A stretch of DNA of 64,000 bases from Chamaecyparis obtusa (lineage: Eukaryota; Streptophyta; Pinopsida; Cupressales; Cupressaceae): NCBI GenBank assembly GCA_027943335.1, contig BSBK01000970.1, positions 1,959,001 to 2,023,000 on the forward strand. The letters are read 5' to 3'. Every line of letters starts with the position of its first letter. Positions within the stretch are counted from its first letter, which is position 1. Below the pieces are notes generated by a model. That model had not been told where the DNA came from. It ran no database searches and saw only the letters and a list, made by a program, of their open reading frames with translations. Below are positions 21,465 to 32,491 of the stretch, in pieces. Both the position numbers and the translations under genes were made by a program.

Positions 21465-21964
21465 GTCTTAGAACTTAGGTATCTTGTATGCATGCTATTG
21501 TTAACTATTGTACTCTCTTTTAATCTTGTATTTTAGCTGGTCTCTTACAAATAGTCAACGATCTTTGTTTGTCATCTTGTAAAGGTTATATTTTGAGATG
21601 ATAAATGGAATTTGCAGCAATTCATATCATTCTTTTTTAAGATCTATTTCATATTCGTTTGATTTTTGAAGAAGTGCTGTTATATTCTACTGCAATCCAT
21701 CCTCAAACTTTCCTTGTATTTGAATTCTGTTTCCATCATTGAGAGAGTATTAGACCATTGTCATAAAGATTAAACAATACTTAATCCTTTATTAACAATA
21801 ATTTTAAGATTTCAGTGGCCAATAGCACAACTAAATTTTTCCAACTTCCAACTTTCATCTTAATCAAGAAGGCAGAGTCCATGTTTGTTTTAGGTTTTGC
21901 TTTGAATATCCTTTTGTGATTATGATTTTGAATGCTTCTATTTGATATCTGCTTTGTATTGCAG

Positions 21965-22087
21965 CTGGACACTCAAAATTAAGTGGCCTTCTTTTTACTG
22001 GAAACTCCCATGCAAAGAGTGAAAGACTATTCATGAGAGGACCTGGAGAATGTGGTGAAGTTGAAGTGGCTGTCTCTGCTGTTATAG
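21965..22087 (+). CDS. exon of the host gene
   Basis: The acceptor TATTGCAG precedes it and the donor G/GTGACT follows. The frame reads GHSKLSGLLFTGNSHAKSER and then LFMRGPGECGEVEVAVSAVI. It enters in phase 1 and leaves with one base (phase 1). That base joins the exon at 54818 to form an Asp codon and reads straight into QSEQETG. The protein-like composition and matched phases support a real exon. The family is not recognised. Confidence 0.65.
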
Positions 22088-22587
22088 GTGACTTGGATTT
22101 TAATTTTTTTTACTGGTTACCAATAATAAAGCATTTTCCTAGGTTTGATGCTTTAAGAATGAAAAGATTTGATCTATTATTCTTATTCATTTTTTCTTTG
22201 ATAGATCCAAGTATATAAATCATGCTTCAGAAACTTTGTTTTCCTAGATACGAACATTAAAAGTAATGCACTTTTTGTGACCATTCGAAAAGTTTTTGGT
22301 TCCATTATTTTGGTCTTGTATGATTGTGGACTCTAATAGTTGAGAAATAGAACGGGATGATTAATGCGAATTTAATTAAATGCAAGAAATACACCTAATT
22401 AAAGGATGTAACATATGAATACAATTTCACTAACATCTATAATGAAAAATCATTTCTACAGAAAAGATCGATCCATAGAAGAGAGATTTACTAGTCAATA
22501 CATGACATCAAAAGTATCTATTGTGGAAAAAACAAGCATAATCACTTCCAAGGAGGAGAGTAGAAGTATATGCATAGTAAATGCAAT

Positions 22588-22712
22588 CACATGCTCAAAA
22601 AGGATAAGTTTGGTATTAAGTAGTTAACTATTAATATAAGGATCTCTCACATGCTCAAAAAAGACTATTTTAGTATTATGTAGTTAACTAGAGCTATTTA
22701 TATAAGGATATC
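22588..22712. repeat. direct duplication of about 60 bp
   Basis: Two neighbouring copies share CACATGCTCAAAAA, GTATTA(A/T)GTAGTTAACTA and ATATAAGGAT. The rest of 22088-22818 shows no gene or element. Confidence 0.6.
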
Positions 22713-22823
22713 TAGTTTGCAATCCTGGCATATCTCTTTATTTGATGATGCATCATGTGGTGTGATAAGTAACACTGATTCAAAATTTTCTCACAAGTGT
22801 TTCCCAAAATTCATCTTTAAAGG

Positions 22824-23750
22824 GTTGATATTTTGGCCTTTACGGCAAAGATCAATGCATTGGAAAAATGATGTAATAATAATAATAATAATATTGGAAA
22901 TATATTTTATTATTATTATGCCTAAAATCGATATGATAAATGATGGCTATACTTATCATTAAGTTCGATTTATTATAATTAAATAATGAGTTAAATAATA
23001 ATAATATAATGAGGAATTATATTATTTTATTTTAGGCTCAAAATCGTGGCCCCAAAGTCGGCTGACTTGAAGGTCCACGTTTTGGCATGATGAACTCATA
23101 TATTAAGGGAAATTGATGAATGCTAGAAGCAATAAAAACATAACATTGTCTTCTACCATTCATCAATTCTTGGAGCAATCAAATTGGATTCTTGGAGCAG
23201 CGAATTTAATCTTGGATGAGCGAATTAACCAAGCAACTAGCAGCGAATTTTGTGGTCTTGTTTCGTGGTCTTAGACCTACATTGGAACCCTCAGCAAATT
23301 CATTGAAGGTGTGAGTTGCAGATTTGCGAATTATATTTAGGATAATTCGCACTTTGCATGAGTGAATAAGAGACATATAAGGGGGCAGACCAAGCAGAAA
23401 TTACATCTGCCTTTGTGATAAAATTAAGTAGCCCTAAAAGGGCGAATTGTTCAGATCGCAGCAGACAAAAAGGGTGAACTAGGGCAGAATTAAGCAGCCC
23501 TAGAAGGGTGAATTGTACAAATCGCAGCAGACCTTCAAGAACAAATTCATATCAGTCCTTGAAGGCAACCTTGAAGGACAAGTTTGAAGAGTACAAGTGC
23601 AGATTTGAAGCCAACCAAAGGATAAATTCAGACCTTCAAATCCGGGTATTATCTTTCCTTAATTGTGAATATTTATTATATCCTGTGCTTAGTATTTGAA
23701 AGATCTCTATAGTTTGTATATTCCTTGCCCTAAATCTGAAAATATTAACA
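22824..23750 (+). repeat. Copia-C 5' LTR
   Basis: About 927 bp. It starts (T/G)GTTGATATTTTGG and ends GAAAATATTAACA. It matches the right LTR closely; one visible difference is a short extra copy of GTGGTCTT near 23252-23270. An ATAATAATAAT run is near 22876. Confidence 0.9.
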
Positions 23751-23762
23751 TGGTATCAGAGC
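23751..23762 (+). other. primer-binding site of Copia-C
   Basis: TGGTATCAGAGC directly follows the LTR and is complementary to the 3' end of plant initiator tRNA-Met. Confidence 0.9.
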
Positions 23763-23830
23763 CTAGGTAGAGAAAAAGATCAATTTTTTAGATCTAGGAA
23801 TTCAAACTAACTCAATCAAACTAAGTTATC

Positions 23831-24703
23831 ATGTCAACTTGGATTAGACCCGAAGATAGGCTTGAAGGAGATATTAATTATACATCATGGAAAATGAGGA
23901 TCTTGATCATTTTAAGGGAATTGGAAATTACCTCTATTATTGAAAATCCTCCTCAAGCTAACATGGATGTGGATGAGAAGAAGGAATGGAACAAAAACAA
24001 CAATAAGGCAATGAGAATTATTGTTGACAGCGTTAAAGACCACATTGTGCCTACAATTGCCAGTTTGGAGACTGCACATGAAATGTTTACTACATTGACT
24101 GGTATGTTCCAGATCAACAACACTAACAGGGTTCTAGCTCTTAAAAATAATCTCTCCCGAATCGAGATGACTCAAGGAGAATCAATTACATCCTACTTCA
24201 TGAGGATCATAGAGCTAAGAAACCAACTATCATCCATTGGATTCACCTACGATGACAAAGAGCTTGTAGTGACAGCTCTAAATGGATTACCACTTGCCTG
24301 GGATGCATTCATTCAAGGAATCAGTGCCCGTCCTGAATTACCTTTACTTGACAGGTTAAAAACAAACTGTCTTCAAGAAGAGTCGAGGCTGATATCTAGA
24401 GGATCAATCTTCAAGGAAGACATACAAGTCTTATACTCTCAAACCTTCAAGAAAGGGAAAGGCAAGTTCAAAAAGAAGAGAGATTTCCAAGGAAAGGAAA
24501 AGGATAAAAGGATTGAACCAGAAGGAAGTTCACAGGACAAGGAAGGAAGAGGAAGGATTCTTAAGAAAAAGAAACCTTTCAAGAGGGACTTATCTAAAAC
24601 ACAGTGCTATAAATGTGAAAAGTTTGATCACATAGCCGTAAATTGTCCTGAAAGCCGAAAGGATCAACCTTCAAGCATCCATTGTAGAGGTGAAAGAATC
24701 TGA
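23831..24703 (+). CDS. Copia-type gag polyprotein (intact frame)
   Basis: This 290-residue protein starts at the first ATG after the leader (MSTWIRPEDRLEGDINYTSW). It has the Copia gag layout: N-terminal W-rich start, central UBN2-type region (ALKNNLSRIEMTQGESITSY, ELRNQLSSIGF, ALNGLPLAWDAFIQGI), a Lys-rich basic stretch at residues about 207-260, and a CCHC zinc knuckle (CYKCEKFDHIAVNC) near residues 263-276. Its role would be to form the particle and bind element RNA. It is open throughout, unlike every other mobile-element gene here. The frame ends just past the knuckle. In the +1 frame the sequence ASIVEVKESEHLAF matches the start of the protease region in Copia-1, so pol was lost right at the gag/protease border. 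Confidence 0.87.
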   Translation: MSTWIRPEDRLEGDINYTSWKMRILIILRELEITSIIENPPQANMDVDEKKEWNKNNNKAMRIIVDSVKDHIVPTIASLETAHEMFTTLTGMFQINNTNRVLALKNNLSRIEMTQGESITSYFMRIIELRNQLSSIGFTYDDKELVVTALNGLPLAWDAFIQGISARPELPLLDRLKTNCLQEESRLISRGSIFKEDIQVLYSQTFKKGKGKFKKKRDFQGKEKDKRIEPEGSSQDKEGRGRILKKKKPFKRDLSKTQCYKCEKFDHIAVNCPESRKDQPSSIHCRGERI

Positions 24704-25189
24704 GCACCTTGCATTTTGAAAGGATCTTGCATATTGAGAGGGAGCTTTATATATGGGCTCACTTGTACCAATTGTCTAAGTTATAAACTCCTTCCTTATT
24801 TTGGTTATATGCATTGACATATTTTGGATTCATTTACATCTGATTACTTGATTTGCGTATGAGTGGCATCATACACAGCTATTTTGGATATTTAACTTAC
24901 TTTATGTATTTTACTTTACTTTGGCTGCATATTGGCATAAATTTTGTATTTGTATGAATGGATCATACTCCTCATTGGTATACATTATATTAGCAGCACT
25001 ACTTCACATTGAGTAATGTCTCATGTTGCATTACATTGGTTTACTTTTGCATATATGTGAACATGCTTCCTATATTCATGGTTGAATTATACTTGTTCTA
25101 TGAGAGAACTATATTTGGATATGTACATTGGTTATGCATATATGGATTCATGTTCTCATTCTTGATATTCTTATGTGGATAAGATTTAA
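24704..25189 (+). other. non-coding internal region of Copia-C
   Basis: It is AT-rich, with no pol motif (no integrase, RT or RNase H residues seen in any frame). It lies between gag and the tandem-repeat region. Confidence 0.65.
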
Positions 25190-25970
25190 TTGCAATTATT
25201 CTTATGCTTATGTAGATTCATAAGATAAGATTTATGTTGGTTATTCTTATGCTTATGTGGATTTATAAGATTAGATTTATGTTGGTTATTCTTATGCTTA
25301 TGTGGATTCATGAGATAAGATTTTGATGATTCATTCGATTACACTTATGAATTGGAGATTTAGAGAATACCATGGATTTGATATTCTTCCCATGGATTAG
25401 GGATCCATTGCTGAGTAGTTGGTGGACATCATGGACTTGATGTCTGGAGACCATTACTCTAAGCATTTGGTGAATATCATGGACTTGATATTCGTTAGAC
25501 CAATGCTCATGATATCATGGACTTGATATCTCATGGATCAGGGATCCACGTCTGAGTAGTTGGTGGACATCATGGACTTGATGTCTGGAGACCATTACTC
25601 CGAGCACTTGGTGAATATCATGGACTTGATATTCGTTATACTAATGCTCTAAACATCATGGACTTGATGTTATGTTGACTTGTGGTTGGTAAACATCATG
25701 GACTTGATGTTAGTTTGAATATCATGGACTTGATATTCTATCTCTTGAGTCGTGGAGACTCGTGGATCTAGCAAATCCACATCCGGTTGGTAAGTATCAT
25801 ATGACTTGATGTTACCATGGAAAGATGATCTCATATGATTACGAGATGAATGGTTGGGGAATGATGAAGAACATATATGTTCTCATCATACTTGGTGGAT
25901 AAGGATCCACCTTCATAGATATGGAATCTATGATATCATTGGATAAGATATCCAATATGGTTATGTTTTT
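25190..25970 (+). repeat. tandem-repeat array in the 3' internal region of Copia-C
   Basis: There are three units of about 45 bp (TTATTCTTATGCTTATGT at 25197, 25241 and 25286). These are followed by about ten copies of CATGGACTTGAT(A/G)T embedded in imperfect 30-80-bp units (25430-25760). Many units carry ATATC…GATAT or ATCC palindromic parts. The motif corresponds to the array in Copia-1 (3860-4110). It ends about 65 bp before the polypurine tract. Confidence 0.85.
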
Positions 25971-26024
25971 GTTACCCCTATCAAGGATGATAGGAGATCA
26001 TTGGGTTGATCTTTTCCTCAAGTC

Positions 26025-26034
26025 CGAGAGGGAG
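26025..26034 (+). other. polypurine tract of Copia-C
   Basis: GAGAGGGAG directly precedes the 3' LTR start TGTTGATATT. Confidence 0.8.
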
Positions 26035-26626
26035 TGTTGATATTTTGACCTTTATGACAAAGATCAATGCATTGGAAAAATGATGCAATAATAATAATAT
26101 TGGAAATATATTTTATTATTATGCCTAAAATTGATATGATAAATGATGGCTATATTTATCATTAAGTTCGATTTATTATAATTAAATAATGAGTTAAATA
26201 ATAATAATATAATGAGGAATTATATTATTTTATTTTAGGCTCAAATTCGTGGCCCCAAAGTCGGCTGACTTGGAGGTCCACATTTTGGCATGATGAACTC
26301 ATATATTAAGGGAAATTGATGAATGCTAGAAGCAATAAAAAACATAACATTGTCTTCTACCATTCATCAATTCTTGGAGCAATCAAATTGGATTCTTGGA
26401 GCAGCGAATTTAATCTTGGATGAGTGAATTAACCAAGCAACTAGCAGCGAATTTTGTGGTCTTAGACCTACATTGGAAGCCTCAGCAAATTCATTGAAGG
26501 TGCGAGTTGCAGATCTGTGAATTATATTTAGGATAATTCGCACTTTGTATGAGCGAATAAGAGACATAAAAAGGGGCAGACCAAGCAGAAATTACATCTG
26601 CCTTTGTGGTAAAATTAAGCAGCCCT
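26035..26626 (+). repeat. Copia-C 3' LTR, first part
   Basis: It matches the 5' LTR from its start up to AAGCAGCCCT, where the Gypsy-type element begins. The LTR continues at 32492-32806 (AAAAGGG … AATATTAACA). Confidence 0.9.
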
Positions 26627-28145
26627 TGTAACATCCCCATTCTAAGCGAGCATCTTAGTTATTGGATTTAGCCTATTACCGGGTCCTTGTAGGCTAATAC
26701 TAGTGATTAGAGGCCTTGTTGAGGGTTATGGCTCCGTTTGGTGGGACTTACTATTTATAGTAAGTCAAGGGATGGTTCCAATGAGCTCAGGTGAGTTAGA
26801 GGAGTTGAATGATGCTCTCCATTTATATTTTTGACTTCCATTTTGGGCTCCAAGAATATTGGAGGGAGTGTCTATTTTTAGTAAGTCACCTCATCAGGTT
26901 CATTCATCATCCTTCTTCATCAGGATCACGCCTGTGCTGTCAGATTTCGATTCTGATGCTTCTTCAGTCATTTTTGCAAGATGGGTGAATTATGATTATT
27001 ATTTAATTAAATTGGCTAAGGTTGTTATTTTTATTGGGATTGCATATTGGACACCTTTGTGTTATAGCTTGTTGGCAACGGGTTGAGAATTTTTAAATCT
27101 TGAGCACATAAAACAAGGACCCTTTGTGTCAGAATATCATTATATTAGTGAAAAGGTCATTTTTGGAGCAATGGAGGAGTTTAAATTAATAAAGTGACTT
27201 TATTATATGTCATCTTTAAATTATAACATAAAGTTGCTTTATGAGAAATGAAATTAAAGTAAATTAAAGGAGATGAAGACAAATGAAAATTGAATATTAT
27301 AAAAGGGGATTTAGATTTAATTTCATCCATTCTATTGTGCATTTGATATTATTGATTTGTGTGAAGAGAAATTTGGAAAAGGGTTTCAAAATTTCAGACT
27401 TGGAGAATTGTGAATTCTTCAAAGATTTTACAAGCATTTGAGGTGTTGAAATAAACATTGAGATTTGCTACAGTGTGGGCTTCATTCAGAAGTTCAATTT
27501 GAGCTTATAGGAGAATTTTGAAATTGTATGAAGAAGAGCTAGGGTTTGAGTGTTTGGTCTTCAATTCTGGAGAGAGCATTGAATTCTTTGCTATATTTAC
27601 CAAGCTATGATCGAAATTGAAATGGTGTTACAACAGATTGGTCAAAGCTTGCATTTGAATTGAGGCTGTACGGATTTTGCCAGTTGCCATACGGAATTAG
27701 TAGAGTTGTACATGCTGTACGGTAAAGGTTGAGATGAATTTGGAATTGGCTGTTGTTTGTTGCAGTATAGGCTTCTTGGTTGATGGTGTCTTTAGCCGCT
27801 AATAGCATGGGAGAGAACATTTAAAGCTGGTGTCATTGGATAGTTGTTGCATCTTCATTCTTAGGTGCTACGTTTGATTCCAAAGGAGTGGCGTCATTTG
27901 ATTTTGAAACTATTCAGTAAGGTGCTGCCTCCTTATTTAATATATGTAATGTTTTTAATAATTTTCAGCCATGTGAATGAATTAATAATGAACTTTGGAA
28001 TCAGATTTAAATTGCTATTGGATGTCAAATTATTTTGTTGTTGAAAAATTGCAAAGGTTATAAATATTTGAAATTCGATAGAAATTTGCAAATAAAATTA
28101 AGTTAGAAGCCAGTTGGCAGCTGAGAGCCAATTGGGCTCATTACA
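26627..28145 (+). repeat. 5' LTR of the nested Gypsy-type element
   Basis: About 1519 bp, ending GGGCTCATTACA. It contains the palindrome ACTTACTATTTATAGTAAGT near 26747. It is highly similar to 29976-32486 after removing the hAT insertion. Confidence 0.87.
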
Positions 28146-28146
28146 G

Positions 28147-28157
28147 TGGTATCAGAG
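28147..28157 (+). other. primer-binding site of the Gypsy-type element
   Basis: TGGTATCAGAG lies one base after the LTR and matches initiator tRNA-Met. Confidence 0.85.
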
Positions 28158-28196
28158 TTTTGATTTTGCCATCCTGGAGGTTATGAGGGTTTAGGT

Positions 28197-29646
28197 ATGG
28201 TAGACAGGTTTGTTCCTGGCATGCATTATGTCCGCAGGGGTAGAGCTTCACCCCCGCTGGAAGGAAATGAATGGGGCCCACAAGTTGATTGTGCAGGCAA
28301 CAGGCACAGAGATAATATTGGCAATGATGTTGACAGGGAAGCCAGAGATGCTTTTAAAAATTTAGCAGAAGGTCAGCATCATGTTGCAAATGTATTGCAA
28401 CAACTTCCAGACATTCTTCAGCGTATCGCATTACCAGGTGATCGTGCTAGAGACAGAGGTGTGTAGAGTGTTTCAGTTAGATCACACAGGTCACGAGCAG
28501 ATAACAAGCGTGATTATAGAGCTGACCATACATGTATTTATGATAGGCCTCTTCGTCCTACCTACTTGAGGCCTGAGCTGGATGCAGTTAGTGTAGAGAC
28601 AGAGCCGACACCATTCGTTGATGACATGGTGACACACTTTGCAGAGTGGGATGCTCTTCCAGAAGCAATTAAGAGGAATTTGAATTTTGACAGGTACCTG
28701 ATACAGAAGAGAGAGCATTCCAAAGGCTCTTCTCAGGAGCATGTGGCTATGACAGACTTGCTTGAGGACAGTTGCATTGAGTCTCATCATTTCCATGAGA
28801 CAGGAGCTCATGATCATGGGAATGCTGATGACATGATAGCCACCATTGATGGTAGCCCTACTTCAACGGGTAGCAATTTAATTACTAACAATATAGGTTC
28901 TGATTTTTATGACAGCAATCCTATGTTTGAGCCTATTGATGACGTTGATGACAGGGCAAGTGTAGAGGATGTTGTGGACATCACTATGGGTTTTGACTCA
29001 CATGATGTGAGTGTTAGTTTTCAAGATTGCATGCTCAAAGCGAGTTCTTCTAATTCTGATTTCTATGACAGCAGTGAGTCATGTTGGTAGTGGCATGAGA
29101 TATCAGAGGTTTTACAGGTTGGTGATATTGGCATTGATGATGTGGACACTACCGATGTTATGTATGAGGATGATTCATGCTGCAACGAGTCTGGGATATC
29201 ATATCAGATATTGGATAAGACTCGGAGTGGTTATTGGGTGATGATAAGACTCAGGACCATAGTTTATAGGGACTTATTGTAGATAGTGAGGATTTTCAGA
29301 GACACGAGTCCATGCAGGTAGAGCAGATTAAACATCATGTCTCTCACAATTCGCAGTTTTATGGCTTAGATCAATAGATGGGTGTTGTTCACTTTGTGAA
29401 CAATCCCTTATTTGATGTGGATGTTGTTATGACTTATGACAATCCGATGTTTGAGCTCAGTGATGACCGCTTACAAGTGTTGTACGATGATGATGATGTT
29501 TTGGATCCTATTGGTAAACCCGGGTATAATGAGGATTTTACAAGAGGCCAGTCAGGCCTAGCTGAGCAGTTTACAGGGGTGTACACAGTGAGGAGTGCTT
29601 ACAGTTTCACTTTTGATCCTCACGTTCAGGGCATCTACCAGTTGTA
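28197..29646 (+). pseudogene. decayed gag-like frame of the Gypsy-type element
   Basis: From 28197 the frame reads VDRFVPGMHYVRRGRASP and NRHRDNIGNDVDREARDAFK, then HVANVLQQLPDILQRIAL; the track of this frame ends at 28466. A second open stretch, 28566-29087, is acidic (FVDDMVTHFAEWDALPEAIK, then D/S-rich repeats with SDFYDSNPMFEP). A third, 29378-29646, has FVNNPLFDVDVVM and YDNPMFELSDD. The NPMFE-type motif recurs, hinting at an internal repeat. No zinc knuckle or enzyme motif is seen. Position after the primer site suggests gag, but the sequence is not clearly any known gag. Confidence 0.5.
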
Positions 29647-30307
29647 GAGTTCTTCAGTGCATCCATTTGATGACTGGTATGATGGTTTGGTTAGCACGAA
29701 GACTGAGGGCAAGTCCAGTCTGTTGGTTGAGTTACTCCCCTGTGAGTTACTCTCGGTTGAGTTTCTCCCACGTGATGTTCTTGTTGTAGCATCTTAAGTT
29801 TGGGTGTTGAGTGCAGTTTTTGAGATGTTGTTTGTACTGTTGATGTTGATGATTTCTTCACAGGAGTATGGTGATGACAGGGACATTACCCATGACCATC
29901 CTTGGGATCCAGGTGGACTTATGTGTTTTGTTTTCTAAGATTGCTTGGGGACAAGCAATTTCAGGGAGGGAGGACTGTAATGTCCCTATTCTGAGCGAGC
30001 ATCTGAGTTATTGGATTTAGCCTATTACTAGGTCCTTGTAGGCTAATACTGGTGATTAAAGGACCTTGTTGAGGGTTATGGCTCTGTTTGGTGGGATTTA
30101 CTATTTATAGTAAGTCAAGGGATGGTTCTGATGAGCTTAGGTGAGTTAGAGGAGTTGAATGATGCTCTTCGTTTATATTTTTGGCTTCCATTTTGGGCTC
30201 CAAGAATCTTGGAGGGAGCATCTATTTTTAGTAAGTCACCTCATCAGGTTCATTCATCATCTTTCTTCATCAAGATCACGCCTGTACTGTCAGATTTCGA
30301 TTTTGAT

Positions 30308-31282
30308 CAAAGAAACGAGAATCGGAATTGGATCGGAATCATTTTGGCCGAATTGAATCACGAATCGGCCATGAATCGGAATTGAATCGGCCATGAATCG
30401 GCAAATTTAAAAAACCCTAGATTTTAACAATTTAAAACTTATTTCAGACACCCTTTATTGAATATAACTTAAACACAGTATAACATCATCAAATAGAAGC
30501 TAACATACATAAACAAGGAACATAAATGATAAATCCATCACATATGCTACATGTAAAATGTAAATTGTAGCTGAACTGAAGTAAATAGAAATCTGAAATC
30601 ATATTATCATAATGAGTCAAATCATAGAATGTAATATCAAATATGTATGTGAGATGAAGATCCATAAGACATCAAATCATAAACGTATGTGAGATGAAGA
30701 TCCATAAGACATCAAATCATAAATGTATGTAAGATGTGTTATGTATGTGGAGCCTAATAAGACTTTTCTACGAGGTCAAGGGGCAGAGCCCCTTGCAGGG
30801 TCCTGGGGCAGCGCCCCAGGCGGGGTCAAGGGGCAGCACCCCTTGCGGGGTCGAGGGATAGCGCCCCTCGACGCCAACAATGACTTAATAATATTGTAAA
30901 GGGTCGGCCATCAATTTTTTATTAGTCGGAGTATATTTGCATTTTTCTGCTTATTATTCTAACAAGATGAAGATCCTCTCTTCTACTCATACTAAGCAAA
31001 TAGAAGACCCTTTAGGGTTAAAACAAAAAGAAAATGCCCATCTAAACCTAAAAAAAATAAGTCAAACTTTATTTTTTTTGACTTCACAAATCTGCCTGAC
31101 GCGGCCAATTCATGACATCCGATTCAGGCGATTCATGCCACGAATCGCTTGAATCAGCGATTCAGGCGATTCACCTGAAAAAATCGCCGATCACGATTCA
31201 CGATTCAAAAAAAATCGTTTTGCCCGAATCAAATCGTGAATTGCCCGATTTAGGCGATTCATGGGCGATTCTCGGAACACTG
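30308..31282. mobile_element. non-autonomous hAT derivative in the Gypsy LTR
   Basis: A 975-bp insertion is shown by comparison with the intact 5' LTR. The target duplication is ATTTTGAT / ATTCTGAT (7 of 8 match). Ends read CAAAGAAACGAGAATCGG and, inverted, CAGTGTTCCGAGAATCGCC. Subterminal zones are packed with GAATCGG / CGATTC motifs. The inner part near 30400-30560 (GGCAAATTTAAAAAACCCTAG, then AAATAGAAGCTA) matches the 3' part of hAT-A/B, so it derives from a related family. It has no transposase. Confidence 0.82.
30778..30870. repeat. four consecutive GC-rich hairpins
   Basis: Perfect or near-perfect palindromes of 19 bp with core GGGGCAGCGCCCC lie at 30778-30796, 30802-30820, 30827-30845 and 30852-30870, spaced 24-25 bp. 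The block is far more GC-rich than the surrounding hAT derivative. Confidence 0.85.
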
Positions 31283-32491
31283 ATTCTGATGCTTCTTCAG
31301 TCATTTTTGCAAGATGGGTGAATTATGATTATTATTTAATTAAATTGGCTAAGGTTGCTATTTTTATTGGGATTGCATATTGGACACCTTGGTGTTATAG
31401 CTCGTTGGAACTGGGTTGAGAAGTTTTAAATCTTGAGCACATAAAACAAAGACCCTATGTGTCGGAATATCATTATATTAATGAAAATGTCATTTTTGGA
31501 GCAATGGGGGAGTTTAAATTAATAAAGTGACTTTATTATATGTTATCTTTAAATTATAACATAAAGTTTCTTTATGAGAAATGGAATTAAAGTAAATTAA
31601 AGGAGATGAAGACAAATGAAAATTGAATATTATAAAAGGGGATTCAGATTTCATTTCATCCATTCTATTGTGCATTTGATATTATTGATTTGTGTGAAGA
31701 GAAATTTGGAACAAGGGTTTCAGAATTTCAGACTTGGAGAATTGTGAATTCTTCAAAGATTTTACAAGCATTTGAGGTGTTGAAATAAACATTGAGATTT
31801 GCTACAGTGTGGGCTTCATTCAGAAGTTCAATTTGAGCTTATAGGAGAATTTTGAAATTGTATGAGGAAGAGCTAGGGTTTGAGTGTTTGGTCTTCAATT
31901 CTGGAGAGAGCATCGAATTCTTTTCTACATTTACCAAGCTATGATCGAAATTGAAATGGTGTTACAGCAGATTGGTCAAAGCTTGCATTTGAATTGAAGC
32001 TGTACGAATTTTGCCAGCTGCCGTACGGAATTAGCAAAGCCGTACATGCTGTACGGTAAAGGTTGAGAAGAATTTGGAATTGGCTGTTGTTTGCTGCAGT
32101 ATAGGCTTCTTGGTTGATGGTGTCTTTAGCCGCCAATAGCATGGGAGAGAACATTTAAAGCTGGTGTCATTGGATAGTTGCTGGCTGCTGCATCTTCATT
32201 CTTAGGTTCTGCATTTGATTCCAAGGGAGTGGTGTCATTTGATTTTGAAACTATTCAATAAGGTGCTGCCTCCTTATTTAATATATGTAATGTTTTTAAT
32301 AATTTTCAGCCATGTGAATGAATTAATAATGAACTTTGGAATCAGATTTAAATTGCTGTTGGATGTCAAATTATTTTGTTGTTGAAAAATTGCAAAGATT
32401 ATAAATATTTGAAATTCGATAGAAATTTGCAAATAAATTTGAGTTGGAAGCCAGTTGGCAGTTGGGAGCCAATTGGGCTGATTACAACCCT

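Larger units (their letters stand above)
26627..32486 (+). mobile_element. Gypsy-type LTR element without pol, nested in Copia-C
   Basis: LTRs lie at 26627-28145 and 29976-32486 (the second enlarged by a 975-bp hAT insertion). The flanks GCCCT (26622-26626) and ACCCT (32487-32491) form a target duplication with one mismatch. The internal region is only about 1.8 kb and has a primer-binding site, a decayed acidic reading frame and a polypurine tract, with no protease, RT, RNase H or integrase. It is a non-autonomous element. The LTR starts TGTAA(C/T)(A/G)TCCC and ends ATTACA, like the solo LTR at 16925-18148. Confidence 0.87.
29976..32486 (+). repeat. 3' LTR of the Gypsy-type element, with hAT insertion
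   Basis: A polypurine tract, CAGGGAGGGAGGAC, precedes TGTAATGTCCC at 29976. Sequence matches the 5' LTR up to TTTCGATTTTGAT and again from GATTCTGATGC (31282); the extra piece between is a hAT derivative. Confidence 0.87.

Noticed and set aside
21438..21478. Reading MLLGRIQMQVLELR as a phase-0 exon
   Set aside because: It leaves phase 2, which puts stops in the following exon at 21965; the other frame fits both neighbours.
24704..26034. Hidden pol domains of Copia-C
   Set aside because: No integrase, RT or RNase H motif was seen in any frame; the region is AT-rich sequence and tandem repeats.
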